A stretch of 64,000 bases of DNA, from NCBI GenBank assembly GCA_029250605.1, contig JAQXEZ010000014.1, forward strand, positions 124,001-188,000. The letters are read 5' to 3'. Below the pieces are notes generated by a model. The model was not told where the DNA came from. It saw only the letters and a list, made by a program, of their open reading frames with translations, and made no database searches. The position numbers and the translations under genes were made by a program. This DNA is from Candidatus Thalassarchaeaceae archaeon. GTDB taxonomy: Archaea; Thermoplasmatota; Poseidoniia; Poseidoniales; Thalassarchaeaceae. Below, piece after piece: positions 35,694 through 46,600 of the stretch. The first letter of the stretch is position 1; each line of letters opens with the position of its first letter.

Positions 35694-36617
35694 TCAGATC
35701 TCAAGTTCGATGTTGAGGTTTTGAATTAGCTCCTTGTACCTGTTCCTGATTGTTACCTCGGTCACGCCAGCCACCTCGGCGACCTCGCGCTGAGTCCTCC
35801 TCTTCCCACAGAGGACGCTTGCGATGTATATGATCGATGCAGCGATTCCTGTTGGCCCCCTACCGCTAGTAAGTTCCTTCTCCTGTGCAGCGGCAATCAA
35901 CTCGTATGCCTTGGCTTGCACCTCTGCGTCCAGATCAAGTCCAGAGCAGAACCTGGGTATGTAGTCCTCCGGCTTGGTGGGTGGGATCTTCATCCTTAGC
36001 TCCCTGACCATGAAACGATATGTGCGGCCAATCTCCTTCCTTCCTGTCCTACTGGCCTCCCCAATCTCGTCCAGAGTACGTGGGTTCTCGCAAATTCGGC
36101 AGGCTGCATATAGGCTTGCAGCTGCTACTCCTTCGATGGACCTGCCGCGGATTAGCCTTGCATCAACTGCCTTACCATATGTGACGGCAGCGGTCTCTCT
36201 AATCGTCTTGGGTAGTTCCAATCGGCTAGCCATTCTGTCAAGTTCTGCCAAAGCCATTGCTTTGTTTCGCTCGGTGGCATTGCTGACTCGGGATCTCTTC
36301 TGCCACTTCCTCATCCTGTAGAACTGACTCCTGTATCTGCTGGAAATCGACTTTCCAGAGTAGTCCTTGTTCTGCCAGTCGATATCGGTGGAAAGTCCCT
36401 TATCATGCAGCATAACTGTCATGGGTGCACCGGTCCTTGCACGCTGATCTCCTTGCTCGGGACTGAAGACACGCCACTCTGCGCCCTGGTCAATCACCTT
36501 ATCCTCCAGAACGAGGCCGCAGTCTTCACAGACAACTTCTCCTCTGGATTCGTCTTTCTTCAATTGTCGGCTTCCACATTCATCGCACTTCACGGTGTCT
36601 TCTACAAGATATGACAT
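35694..36617 (-). CDS. tfb: Transcription initiation factor B (TFB)
   Basis: TFB bridges TBP-bound promoter DNA and RNA polymerase. The order of parts is complete: zinc ribbon (CDECGSRQL and [10 protein letters not shown]), the B-reader region ([17 protein letters not shown]), then two cyclin-like repeats of about 90 residues each ([36 protein letters not shown]). The last repeat ends with the BRE-reading helix-turn-helix ([17 protein letters not shown]). The length of 307 residues is standard. The upstream spacer is very AT-rich and shared with aconitase. Archaea often have several TFBs; only one is seen here. Confidence 0.97.
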   Translation of the reverse strand: MSYLVEDTVKCDECGSRQLKKDESRGEVVCEDCGLVLEDKVIDQGAEWRVFSPEQGDQRARTGAPMTVMLHDKGLSTDIDWQNKDYSGKSISSRYRSQFYRMRKWQKRSRVSNATERNKAMALAELDRMASRLELPKTIRETAAVTYGKAVDARLIRGRSIEGVAAASLYAACRICENPRTLDEIGEASRTGRKEIGRTYRFMVRELRMKIPPTKPEDYIPRFCSGLDLDAEVQAKAYELIAAAQEKELTSGRGPTGIAASIIYIASVLCGKRRTQREVAEVAGVTEVTIRNRYKELIQNLNIELEI

Positions 36618-36778
36618 TCATCCTCACCCCCCTTTTAGCAAAAAGGTATTAAATTCGCAATTGGCATCTTATTTAAGGTTATAACTTTACAAATTAGTCC
36701 CATTATGAGGGAAATGAGTTGGAAAGTCATCGAGAATCGTGAAATAAGACTCTTCGTTGGGGGTATGTGAGGGGTAGA
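36618..36778. promoter_or_regulatory. Divergent promoter region for tfb and aconitase
   Basis: This spacer contains several TATA-like runs, for example AAAAAGGTATTAAATTCG near 36640 and CTTATTTAAGGTTATAAC near 36668, and is much richer in A/T than the genes on either side. Promoters for both divergent genes probably lie here. Exact boxes and start sites cannot be decided by eye. Confidence 0.45.
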
Positions 36779-38773
36779 ATGTCGAGAGGAGAATGGCCGC
36801 CCGAGAATATCAGCCTAACTCCTGGAAAGAGGGTTCTCTTCCTAACTAAGGACCTTGGGTTGATTCGAAAGCAACTCTATGAAGGATTGAATCTCAGAAT
36901 GGAAGACTTGTCTGTTGACGAACTACTAGACGACATTAACACCGATGTGATGACTCCGGCTTGGGTTTGTTTTGATCATGAGCCGGCCATGATTGCTGAG
37001 AATGCATATGCTGGTTTGATGCATGAGGGGAGCAGGGTATTCCAGCCGCGCGCTTTGATCGATGGTGGGTTCGAGGTAATCGTTTCAGGACACAGGAAGG
37101 GAACCGGTTCCAGTAGAGAGACTGCGCCACAATGTGAGAGGTGGTCAGGAATCAGGATTGCCATCGCCGCGTCTTTTGCTCCTATTCACGAAAGAAACAA
37201 TCTGAATCTAGGTCAGTTGATGGGTGATCATTCGATGCTGATGAGGCTCCAGAACAAGGAGAGGATCCCCCTATCTGAGTTTACGAAAAGGTATGACCCG
37301 GTCAGTAGTCTGATTCTTGAGAATGGAGGGATACTTCCCTTCGCGAAGAGGTTGAAGGAAGGCACTGTCGTTCTACCCGAGTTCAGTACGCAAGAACGCC
37401 CCATGACTATGATTGAAAAGTTGGTTTCGAATAAGCTCCTTGGGACGAACGGGAAGAAGAGATTCGTCAAACCAGGGGACGCAGTGCTAGCCCAAGTTGA
37501 TGGTGGATACTCCCATGAGTTCACAACTGCTCAGGTTCACACGTTCCTAGCAAACGAGTATGGAGAGGATTACGACGTTCCGAATCCTGCGAAATTTGCC
37601 GTTTTTGAGGACCATTTGCTATATGCTACCGGAGTCCCGAGGTTCGGTAAGTTCGCTGATAAGATTCAGACTCTGAGGGATATGCAAAACTCTTTCCAGG
37701 AGCATACTGGAGTTCGAGATTACTCCGCCAAGGACGGGATTAGCCCTGGGATATGCCATCAAGTCGCTCGAGAGGAATTCATAGACATTGGAGATTTCAT
37801 CCAGGCTACCGATTCTCACACTTGCATGGGTGGTGCATCCAATGCACTGGCATATGGTGTCGGATCGACAGAGTATGCAAATCTGATTCACAACCAATTT
37901 GCATTTGTCAAAGTCCCCGAGAGTATTCGCTTCGAATTGGTTGGAGAGCTTGACCCTGGGTGTACCGCCAAGGATGTGATTCTGCACATCCTATGGAGAT
38001 TTGCTGCAGAGTCAGAGACCTTGGACATGAGCATGGAGTTTGGTGGGGCGGGTCTTGCGGGCCTTTCCATGGATGAAAGGGCCACGCTTTGCAATATGGC
38101 TACCGAATGTAGTGCAAAGACTGGCATTTGTGAAGCTGATGATGTTACCGTGGACTGGTTGATATCTCGTAGGGAAGATTTGGATCGGGAGTCAATTAGC
38201 CTAGATTTCGTATTACCGGATATTGGGGCGATTTATGGAGGGGGCGTTCATGAAATTGATTTGACACAGATCAGGCCAATGGTTGCTCATCCGGGAAACC
38301 CCGATGAGGGAGTGCCCTCCGATCCAACGAACGGCGCATACATAGATGAGATTGGTGATGTTTCAATCGACATAGCGTATGCTGGATCGTGCACTGCGGG
38401 CAAAGATGATGATTTCTCATACTACGCTATGGTCTGCGAAGCGGCGCTAAAGGCGGGCCTAGTTGTTCCTGAAGGGGTAGATTGCTACATCCAGTTTGGA
38501 TCAAAGTCAGTGAAGGAGCTGTCAATGAAGATGGGGTGGACTGAAACGTTCGAGAAGGCAGGAGTGAAACTCATCGATCCTGGGTGTGGGGCTTGCATAG
38601 GAGCAGGTCCAGGGGTTAGTGATGATGCGGAACAGGTGACTGTTTCAGCGATAAATAGGAACTTCCAGGGCCGTTCGGGACCCGGGAAGCTCTATCTTGC
38701 AAGTCCTCTCACAGTAATGACTAGTGCCTTCACTGGGAAAATCACCTCATGGCATCCTGAGATATTCCTCTGA
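36779..38773 (+). CDS. Aconitase-superfamily hydratase with swivel domain first
   Basis: The protein belongs to the aconitase / isopropylmalate isomerase superfamily. Unusually, the LeuD-like swivel domain comes first: DDINTDVMTPAW near residue 48, SGHRKGTGSSRETAP near 107, IAIAASFAPIHERNNLNLG near 131. The LeuC-like cluster-bearing part follows: KPGDAVLAQVDGGYSHE, GISPGICHQVAREEF, ATDSHTCMGGASNALAYG, AYAGSCTAGKDDD and DPGCGACIGAGPG, where three Cys would hold the 4Fe-4S cluster. It has 664 residues from the ATG at 36779. With icd in the same window, citrate-to-isocitrate isomerisation is the likely reaction. A homoaconitase or isopropylmalate role cannot be excluded, but no leu genes are nearby. 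Confidence 0.85.
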   Translation: MSRGEWPPENISLTPGKRVLFLTKDLGLIRKQLYEGLNLRMEDLSVDELLDDINTDVMTPAWVCFDHEPAMIAENAYAGLMHEGSRVFQPRALIDGGFEVIVSGHRKGTGSSRETAPQCERWSGIRIAIAASFAPIHERNNLNLGQLMGDHSMLMRLQNKERIPLSEFTKRYDPVSSLILENGGILPFAKRLKEGTVVLPEFSTQERPMTMIEKLVSNKLLGTNGKKRFVKPGDAVLAQVDGGYSHEFTTAQVHTFLANEYGEDYDVPNPAKFAVFEDHLLYATGVPRFGKFADKIQTLRDMQNSFQEHTGVRDYSAKDGISPGICHQVAREEFIDIGDFIQATDSHTCMGGASNALAYGVGSTEYANLIHNQFAFVKVPESIRFELVGELDPGCTAKDVILHILWRFAAESETLDMSMEFGGAGLAGLSMDERATLCNMATECSAKTGICEADDVTVDWLISRREDLDRESISLDFVLPDIGAIYGGGVHEIDLTQIRPMVAHPGNPDEGVPSDPTNGAYIDEIGDVSIDIAYAGSCTAGKDDDFSYYAMVCEAALKAGLVVPEGVDCYIQFGSKSVKELSMKMGWTETFEKAGVKLIDPGCGACIGAGPGVSDDAEQVTVSAINRNFQGRSGPGKLYLASPLTVMTSAFTGKITSWHPEIFL

Positions 38774-38890
38774 AACGGGTGACTCCGACTAGAACTTGGG
38801 GCATTGTTCAATAGCGGTCTCATGGCGGACAAGGGTACCTTGCAAGCCCCTCGTCATTCGGACGAGGGAGGACTTGGTGGTGGTGGATGA

Positions 38891-40978
38891 ATGGACCCTG
38901 CAGAAAGACTCTCTAGCAAACAAAAGCAGATTTCCATTAGCGAGTTCTTTGAGAAGAACAAACATTTCCTAGGATTCGATACCCTTCAGAGATCGATCAT
39001 CACAGCTGTAAAGGAAGCAGTGGACAATTCCCTAGATGCCTGTGAAGAGGCAAGGATACTGCCTGAGATAAATGTGGAAATCCGAAGAATGAAGGGAGAC
39101 AGGCTGAGGATGATCACACAAGACAATGGCCCGGGAATACCTAGAGAGGATATCGAGAATGTGTTTGGGAAGTTTCTACTGGGCTCGAGGTTCCATGCAA
39201 TCAGACAAACCAGGGGTCAGCAAGGGATTGGCATCACCGGAGTTGTGATGTACAGTCAATTGACTGCTGGGTCAAAGACAAAGGTAGTCTCCAAGATAGC
39301 CAGAGATTCATCGGCAGTGTTCGTTGAACTAGGTATTGACACAAGGAGAAATCGTGCAACAAAGTCAGGAGAAAACAGGGACATATGGCTGGACGAGAAA
39401 ACGGGGGAGAGCGTTTCTCATGGATTAAGGATAGAGTGCGAGATGCGGGCAAAGTACCAGAGAGGAAGGCAGTCCGTTCATCAGTACCTACGAATGACCT
39501 CAATTGTGAATCCCCATGCTAGTATCTCCCTGGTGGTACGCGACAGAGACGGGAGCGTAATCGAAGAGGGGGATTGGCAAAGGACTACCGAGAGGTTGCC
39601 GCGTGAAGTTAGCGAGATACGCCCCCATCCTCATGGAATACAACTGGGATCTCTGCAGAGGATGTTGAGAGAGTCCGAAGAGAGGAAGATGACTTCTTTT
39701 CTCAGGCACAACTTCTCTGGAGTCAGTATGCGAGCAGCGCGGGAAATCCTTGCATCGGCGGGATTGGACGAAGGCAGGAGCCCGAAGAGAATCTCAGCAG
39801 ACGATGCACAGGGGATGGTTTCGGCGTTCAGAAAAGTCAAGTTGCTTTCTCCTCCCACTGATTGTCTTTCACCAATCGAGGACTTGCTGATCAAGAAGGG
39901 GCTATCGAAAGCCATAGACTCTCGTTTCGCATCCACTATTACTAGGAGTCCCAAGGTTACTCAAGGGAACCCATTTCAGATTGAAGTTGGGTTGGTTTTT
40001 GGAGGGGACCTTAGTGCAGAGGGGCCAATAGAAGTTCTACGGTTCGCAAACAGGGTCCCGCTGATGTATCAACAGGGAGGCTGTCTTCTAACTAAAGCCC
40101 TCGAGGCTGTCGATTGGAAAAGATACGGACTGGATCACCCCGGAGGGAAGGGGATTCCCAAGGGGCCCGCAGCCGTCCTGATACACTTAGCATCAACAAA
40201 TGTACAATTCACTAGCGAGGCAAAGGAAGCTGTTTCGGACAATGAAGAGGTTTTCGAAGAGATTCGTCTAGCCATGCTAGAGGTTGGCAGAGGTCTGAAG
40301 GGGCATCTAAAGAAGAGTTCCCAGAGGAAGAAGGCCAGAGAGAAATTCGAGCTGATTAACATAATTCTCCCTGAGATTTCGAAGAAATCCTCGGAATTGC
40401 TATCGAGGGAGGAGCCTGATCTGGCTCCAATAATCACGAAGATAATGGATGCCGTATTCTGTGAAGAAGAATTGGGATGGGACGATGAGAGGAAGCTTGC
40501 TACTTGCTCAATAACGATTTACAACTACACCGCAAGGGCAAGGGCGTATACAATTCTAGCCAAATGGCCTGAAAGTAAGGAGACGGAAATTGCCGAAAAC
40601 GCTCTAGGTGGGAATAAGCAGGCGAATGGCCTCTGGGCTTGGAGGCTTGATACGCTAAATCCTGGCTCTGCTACGACAATTCACTTCGGGGTCACGGGAC
40701 TTAGAAAGGGCGAGTGGAGTGATGCAGAGATATTCTACAGAGGCAACGGAGAAGTAATCGGAGCGACCAAGATTGATGAGAAGTTGCTTGAGGAACTAAG
40801 GAAGTCCGAGGCACTAGAGGCTGCGGAATCAGAATTCGAGAAACCGAAGGAGGCGATTTCCCAGCTTAAGGAAAGGGCAGAACAGAGTGAGGTCTCGCAG
40901 CCCCAATCATTGGATGAGGGGCAGACAAGCCTGTTTGGAGATTTCTCAACTAAGGATGAATCGGAGGGAATTGAATGA
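38891..40978 (+). CDS. top6B: DNA topoisomerase VI subunit B
   Basis: This is the ATPase subunit of the archaeal type IIB topoisomerase, which passes one duplex through another to relax and decatenate DNA. The GHKL ATP site is complete: EAVDNSLDACEEARI near residue 40, DNGPGIPREDIENVFGKFL near 80, and QQGIGITGVVMYSQLT near 112. The helix-two-turn-helix and transducer regions follow, with KHLKKSSQRKKA-type basic helices (here GHLKKSSQRKKAREKFE). It has 695 residues. Its stop overlaps the start of top6A by four bases (ATGA), the usual coupled arrangement. Confidence 0.97.
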   Translation: MDPAERLSSKQKQISISEFFEKNKHFLGFDTLQRSIITAVKEAVDNSLDACEEARILPEINVEIRRMKGDRLRMITQDNGPGIPREDIENVFGKFLLGSRFHAIRQTRGQQGIGITGVVMYSQLTAGSKTKVVSKIARDSSAVFVELGIDTRRNRATKSGENRDIWLDEKTGESVSHGLRIECEMRAKYQRGRQSVHQYLRMTSIVNPHASISLVVRDRDGSVIEEGDWQRTTERLPREVSEIRPHPHGIQLGSLQRMLRESEERKMTSFLRHNFSGVSMRAAREILASAGLDEGRSPKRISADDAQGMVSAFRKVKLLSPPTDCLSPIEDLLIKKGLSKAIDSRFASTITRSPKVTQGNPFQIEVGLVFGGDLSAEGPIEVLRFANRVPLMYQQGGCLLTKALEAVDWKRYGLDHPGGKGIPKGPAAVLIHLASTNVQFTSEAKEAVSDNEEVFEEIRLAMLEVGRGLKGHLKKSSQRKKAREKFELINIILPEISKKSSELLSREEPDLAPIITKIMDAVFCEEELGWDDERKLATCSITIYNYTARARAYTILAKWPESKETEIAENALGGNKQANGLWAWRLDTLNPGSATTIHFGVTGLRKGEWSDAEIFYRGNGEVIGATKIDEKLLEELRKSEALEAAESEFEKPKEAISQLKERAEQSEVSQPQSLDEGQTSLFGDFSTKDESEGIE

Positions 40979-42081
40979 CGATGGACAGACAGAAGACGAA
41001 GGAGGAGGTGATCGATGCATTGCATGGGGTCGCCTCAGAGATGCATGACAAGATGTTGAGAGGGAACCCGCCAACAATGACTCTTCCAGTGAGATCCAAG
41101 TCGAACATCGGATTCGACAAGAAGTTGGGGGTGTACAAGTATGGAAAGAAGAGGACAATTAGAGACGCAACCTCCCTAGGTTCGGCACGACAACTGCTTA
41201 GGGCCCTGCACATCACAGAATTCGTTGAGGGCATGATTTCTGATGGCAAGACCTCGACACTTAGAGAGATGTACTACATCTCCGAGGGATGGGGGCACGG
41301 CAAGTTCTCGAGCCAGAATGAGAGCAATGGGGTCTCCGAGGACCTAGAAATAGTTACCAAATGCATGAGGGAGGACTTTGGGCTTAGGCCAGAGGAGGAT
41401 GGGGCTCGAATAATTGGCAATGTGACCTTTGAAGAGAGGAATCGGAAAGGAGAATGGATGAGGATTAACTGTCGAGACGGCGTTGGTGATTCTGGTTATG
41501 GGGTACCATACAACGTGGAACCTGAGAAGCTGCGGTTGGTCGAAGAGGACATTGACTTCGTAATGGCGATAGAGACGGGTGGGATGTTCGACAGACTCGT
41601 GGAGAATGGTTTCGACGAGGAGGCGAGGTGCGCGTTGGTTCATCTGAAGGGGCAACCGGCTAGATCGACTAGGAGGATAATGAGGAGGATGAGCGATCAG
41701 TGGAACAAGCCGATAATGGTTTTCGCGGACTGCGACCCCTGGTCATTTAGGATATACGCGAGCATAGCATATGGCGCGATTAAGACGGCCCATATCTCCG
41801 AGTACTTGGCAACCAAGGAAGCGACCTATCTGGGAATTACCGCAGATGACATCCTAGCCTATGACCTGCCTAGCGATGACTTGACTAAGCAAGATCTGAA
41901 TGCTCTGAATGCAGAGCTTAGCGACCCTCGATTCGCAACCGGGTGGTGGCAGGAACAGATACATTTGATGCAGGAGATTGGGAAGAAGGCCGAGCAGCAG
42001 TCTCTTGCGAAGTACGGTCTAGACTTCGTGACTGACACCTACTTGCCAGAAAAGCTAGGGGCTATGGGCATCACATACTGA
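40975..42081 (+). CDS. top6A: DNA topoisomerase VI subunit A (Spo11-like)
   Basis: This is the DNA-cleaving subunit, homologous to meiotic Spo11. The active-site tyrosine lies in STLREMYYISEGWGHGKF, in the winged-helix 5Y-CAP domain. The Toprim metal site is VMAIETGGMFDRL (Glu) and MVFADCDPWSFRIYASI (paired Asp). The length of 368 residues matches archaeal homologs. Translation is probably coupled to subunit B through the four-base overlap. Confidence 0.97.
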   Translation: MTMDRQKTKEEVIDALHGVASEMHDKMLRGNPPTMTLPVRSKSNIGFDKKLGVYKYGKKRTIRDATSLGSARQLLRALHITEFVEGMISDGKTSTLREMYYISEGWGHGKFSSQNESNGVSEDLEIVTKCMREDFGLRPEEDGARIIGNVTFEERNRKGEWMRINCRDGVGDSGYGVPYNVEPEKLRLVEEDIDFVMAIETGGMFDRLVENGFDEEARCALVHLKGQPARSTRRIMRRMSDQWNKPIMVFADCDPWSFRIYASIAYGAIKTAHISEYLATKEATYLGITADDILAYDLPSDDLTKQDLNALNAELSDPRFATGWWQEQIHLMQEIGKKAEQQSLAKYGLDFVTDTYLPEKLGAMGITY

Positions 42082-42099
42082 AAACAACCCTATAGATGG

Positions 42100-42846
42100 G
42101 TGACTAGAGGCGAGGTCGTGACTGAACGAAGAAGGCAATGGGCGCGCATCACGACTGCATCTTCTGCAATACTTCTCCTAGTGGCTGTGATTTCACTATG
42201 GCAAGTGTCACCTGAACTTCTTGAGTCGTACGATCCAGAGGCCAATAGTCTCGTAAAATTAGGCCCGGGGGAATCGGTGACCTTCGATATTGAGGAGTCG
42301 GAAATGGTAACTGCTCTGAGGCTATCTCACGGTGAAACGCCAGATTCCGAACTCACTCTGTTGGATGATGAGGGTTCCGAAGTAACGGGAAGGGAGAGGG
42401 GGAGGATGGATCCAAACCGACTGGGTTCGGACGAGAAGACGGTCTACTCCCCCGTGAGAATATTCGAGAACCTGGGGGGTAGCTACACACTGCAAAACCA
42501 CGGAGATACCCATCTCTGGCTTGTTGACGACGAAGAATCTGCAGACAAATTACTTGGAAACTTCTGGATGTATCTTCTCTACATTGGGTGTTGCATCGGA
42601 TCTCCCGTTGGCCTAGTTGGTGTGATTCTAGCTATCATGGTGTGGACGGACAAAAGGAAGATGCCTGACCAATTCGTGATAATCAACAATGGAAGTGTGA
42701 TTATGGACGATGTCCAGAGTGAGGGTTCGGATGTTGAGAGGTCTGAAGTAGCTCCGGGCCCATTCTGGGAAGAAGACGTTGGGGCGTCCGAAGATCCTCA
42801 AGATGATGTTATCGATGAAACTTGGAAGCGGTGGGACGAAGGATGA
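42100..42846 (+). CDS. Hypothetical two-helix membrane protein with extracytoplasmic domain
   Basis: I do not recognise this family. The layout is clear: a basic N-terminus (TERRRQWARI), a first membrane helix (ASSAILLLVAVISLW), about 130 residues of beta-rich domain outside (VKLGPGESVTFDIEESE to TLQNHGDTHLWLVDDE), a second helix (LYIGCCIGSPVGLVGVILAI), and a cytoplasmic acidic tail. Both a GTG at 42100 and one at 42118 could start it. It sits between top6A and an ArsR-type regulator on the same strand. The outer domain resembles jelly-roll or PPC-like folds only in general pattern. Confidence 0.65.
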   Translation: MTRGEVVTERRRQWARITTASSAILLLVAVISLWQVSPELLESYDPEANSLVKLGPGESVTFDIEESEMVTALRLSHGETPDSELTLLDDEGSEVTGRERGRMDPNRLGSDEKTVYSPVRIFENLGGSYTLQNHGDTHLWLVDDEESADKLLGNFWMYLLYIGCCIGSPVGLVGVILAIMVWTDKRKMPDQFVIINNGSVIMDDVQSEGSDVERSEVAPGPFWEEDVGASEDPQDDVIDETWKRWDEG

Positions 42847-42905
42847 CTGGAATCCGAGTTTTCGTCATTAGCATCTAGATTGGGTTTTTAGAGGGCGTTG
42901 ACTAC

Positions 42906-42920
42906 CCAACCTTGAGTTGG
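42906..42920. promoter_or_regulatory. Inverted repeat just before the ArsR-type regulator start
   Basis: CCAAC, a five-base spacer CTTGA, then GTTGG form a perfect short inverted repeat ending a few bases before the regulator's start codon. Autoregulation is common for this class, so it is a candidate operator. The arms are only five bases, so chance cannot be excluded. Confidence 0.25.
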
Positions 42921-42926
42921 TAAGTG

Positions 42927-43658
42927 ATGGTAGGGTTCGATGAGTCCCTCAGCATCCTAGAGAATTCTACTAGGAGGTCCATTCTAAGACACCTGGTCAA
43001 AGAGCCCCACTACCCTCTTCAACTCTCTGAATTGCTCGATGTAAGCCAACAGGCGGTAGTAAAGCATCTCAAAGTCCTAGAGGAGGCTGGATTTGTGGAT
43101 TCTGAAATTAAGAAGTCGGACAAGGGGGGACCTCCAAAGAAGGTATACAGAGTTAATCAGTCATTCTCAATTCGCTTAGACTTGGGTCCGGACTTGTTTA
43201 GGGCAGAGCATCGAAAGATGCCTAGGGGCATGCGGTTATCCGGAAGCCTGCCTAGCGATCTAGAGAATGTGGTTGGGAGGATAGGAACTAGTAAGACTCT
43301 CCCTATGGTCGACGCAATGGGTATTCTGTCAGAATTGGATGCAGCCTTGGAGAGCGTTGACAGACAGAGAGACTCGATTATTGCGCTCCATCAGCAGGTG
43401 ATGCACAAAGTATCCCCCAGTGTCGATGAGAGTTTCGAGTCATACGAAGAGAGGCAGCTCGCACACGCGATGATGAGGCACCCTCGGAGGCCCTTGGATC
43501 TAGATGCGTTCTCGCAGGGAATGCGGATCCAGTCGATGCATGCTGAGGAGATGATGGATACTCTGAGAGAGCGACTGATGAGGGACTTCGCGACTAGTTC
43601 GGGATCCTTCGTCGCTGGAAGAGACTCAATGCCGCTGCCTTGGTGGATGGCCAAGTAG
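42927..43658 (+). CDS. ArsR-type winged-helix transcriptional regulator
   Basis: The first 75 residues are a classic winged helix of the ArsR class: SLSILENSTRRSILRHLVKE, then YPLQLSELLDVSQQAVVKHL as recognition segment, then LEEAGFVDSEIKKSDKGGPP and KKVYRVNQSF as wing. About 165 further residues contain helices (LPMVDAMGILSELDAALESV) and probably form a dimerisation or sensing region; no metal-binding cysteines are present. It starts at ATG 42927 or the adjacent GTG 42924. It ends one base before the convergent giant secreted-protein gene. The target is unknown; the neighbouring membrane-protein gene is one possibility. Confidence 0.85.
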   Translation: MVGFDESLSILENSTRRSILRHLVKEPHYPLQLSELLDVSQQAVVKHLKVLEEAGFVDSEIKKSDKGGPPKKVYRVNQSFSIRLDLGPDLFRAEHRKMPRGMRLSGSLPSDLENVVGRIGTSKTLPMVDAMGILSELDAALESVDRQRDSIIALHQQVMHKVSPSVDESFESYEERQLAHAMMRHPRRPLDLDAFSQGMRIQSMHAEEMMDTLRERLMRDFATSSGSFVAGRDSMPLPWWMAK

Positions 43659-43659
43659 A

Positions 43660-46600
43660 TCAGAAGACCATGTCATCGTCGTCGGAGCCGGGAAGAAGGC
43701 TGCTCAGTTCGGAGAACCTGGCCAGGGCTTCGACTCTCCTACCCCAAATCACGTAACCTGCGACTCCAAAGAGGGAGAAGGTTGCTCCGATGATTATGGC
43801 TGGTACTGCATACCTGACGACCAGTTCCCTTCCGACATCGAGTGAGCCTAGGGGGGATTTCATGTTCCCAATCCTCTCGATGTTGTTGTTCTCATCTGTC
43901 TCTACGATGTTGTTGTCTGGATCCACTACCACGACGATATCGTGGTTCCCTGGCTCTACCATGTATAGCAGGGTGATTGGGTCGGATTGATCGGTATCGG
44001 ACTGCCCGATGGGCATAATGGCGTTGACAATCTGCCTGTAGACGATGTTTTCTTCTTTACATCCGTTCCTCTTGATATCCGACTCAGACTGGTCCTTGCA
44101 CAGGATTATGTTTACGTCGGTAGCATGGGCATTCCCTCTGTTTGTGATGAAGACGTTGATGGAGAGCATTTCCCCAATTGCGGCCTCTTTGATTGGAGCT
44201 ATGGCGCTCTCAAGGACCAAATCCGGAGCTCTTAGTCGCATCTCTAGAATCTGTTCGTTGGTGTCGCAATCAGGAGGGAGATTGTCCGGGAAGCCGTCTG
44301 AATTGCTATCCAGAGTGCATGAGTCGGTCCAAACTTCGGTCTCATCGAAATCCCCTCCCTGATCGGATGAACCGTGCATAGAGAGCACCTTGATTCCCAG
44401 GTTCCTATCGGTTAGAGACGCGTCTGGAGCGACTGTCACGATGACTACCAACTGCAAGGTAGTGTATGGTTGCATCATTGGGAGAGTGAGTGTGTTAGCT
44501 GCAGTGTCATAGCAGTAATCTGGACCTTCTCCTTGTGACAACTGTTGGGTGATTTGGTTCTCTTCTTCTACAGTTAACTCCACGCATGGCTTCTCCAAGG
44601 GGAATTCCGTACCGAATCCCTCGAGCAAGGCGTAATCAATCTCCCATGTGCTGAGTGATCCGAGACCCGGTCTCACGGACCATACATTGGTTACATCATC
44701 GTAGGTGTGATTGTGAATTGTTGGTTGGTCCTCGACGTTCCCGAAATTGGATACGTTGAGCGTGAATCTTACGATTCTGCTTGGCGCTGTCGTCTTAATC
44801 TTGCTCTCAACCGTTGGATCTAGTGAGATTCGCATGTCATGGAATTCTATGATTGTGGCTCTAATTACTATCTGATCCTGAACCTTGGTTCCCTCACACG
44901 GATCCTCTGTGCAGGGGAATGGCTCCTCGCTCAGTACATTGAAGGTGATTGTGTACTCGCCTGCTAGGGTCTTTACAGGGACATTGATGTAAATTGGCAC
45001 TGTCTGGGCTTCGTCCCTGTTCAATTCCTCGAACAGAATCCTAGGGATGTCCATATCCCAGACATGGGCCCCTCCTAGGCTATCTACAATTGATTCGATG
45101 GTGATATCATACCTGTCCTGTCCGTTCCCTAGGTTGGAAACCGATGTATTCATCTGATAGGATTGTCCAGGATACAGATCGACAATGGTTTCTGGAACTG
45201 TTGACTCGAGTTCGTACCTCTGGACCACGTTCGTCAGAATCAGAACTGAGTCACGGACCTTTGGAGTGCCGTCCAGATGTGCTCGCACGGTTACTGATTC
45301 GCCTATCCCGGCGGTTGCATTGAATGGGGAGCACATCTCTGCACTCACAGTGTAGGTGGTTCCTACTTGGGCCCAGTAAATGTCCTGATCAGCCGAGGAC
45401 GGGCTTCCTGGCCACTCAGAGAAGTCCAGGTCCACAGTCCAATGATCGAATCTCCAAGAGTTGATGTCAGCATCTGCAGGTCTGTCCATCGGAGCCCCCG
45501 GGGTTGTGAAGACAATGTGGCCCGGAGTGAAGTATTTGTTCACTTGAATTGGGAAACTAGCACACTCTCCGGGGAGAACGTACAACTTCGTATCACCGAT
45601 GTCGAAGACGATGTTACCGGTTGTCCTGATTGAGACATTTATCCAAAGTTCTAGAACGTCGAAGGTCCCTCTGTCGATAGAAAGGACCGGTTCGCCAGTA
45701 GACCACCCCTTCAGATAGATAGCGAATGTGCCTGGGTCCTGAGACTCGGGGACGCTGACCTTCAGATTTCTCGTTACAGACTGTCCGGGATCAAGGGATA
45801 GGAGGAGTGGGAAGTCTATGCCCCATCCAAATGGCAATGCCCACTCATTCTGGCCCTCCAACGTAGCTGGATCGTAGAATGCGAATGTGTCATACACGTT
45901 TCCGGTGTTCTTGATTGAGATAGAGAATACTGCTGACTTGCCTTGCTCGACATCTACCTGGAAGTGGCTAGTGTCAAGTTCGATGCCATGCACTACATCC
46001 ATCAAAGTCAGAAGGGTGAGTTTGTTACGGATTGCTGGATCCTTTGCGGATGTCGCGATTATGCTTATTTGGGCCAATTCATCGTCTTTCGCTTGGTAAA
46101 TCGTGGGCGTTCTGACTCTGAGATATAGTGGGTCGATAGCTCCGCCATCTAGGAAAACAGGAGTCGAGTCGAAAATTGGCGTATTATTGGTCATGTAGAA
46201 AAGGGTGGCTGTCCAATTGTTGGGGACTCCCTCCATGGTGACTGTGAATGTGTCTCTAACCAACTCGGCTGGTCCGGGAGTCGGGTTCGCGATTGTGATG
46301 TTGAAGGTTGTAAGTTCACCGGGTTGGATTGTGTGATAGAATGTCTCAGCATCAGTAGGGCATTCGTATGGGTATCCCTCTATGTTTGCATTTGTTTGGA
46401 TTTTCTCATCACAAGCAAGCGAGAGGTCAACTAAACCAGTGAGCACGTGAACATAACAGAGAGTCCACTTGTTTGCATTGGAACCCTCCCAGTCACATCT
46501 CTTGTCGGACCATCCTATGTGCGCACCACTACCTAGATCGTTTGCAAACGCCGGGGGCATTCCCCTGTCAAGATTGAAATCAGGGAATAAGTGATGTCCG

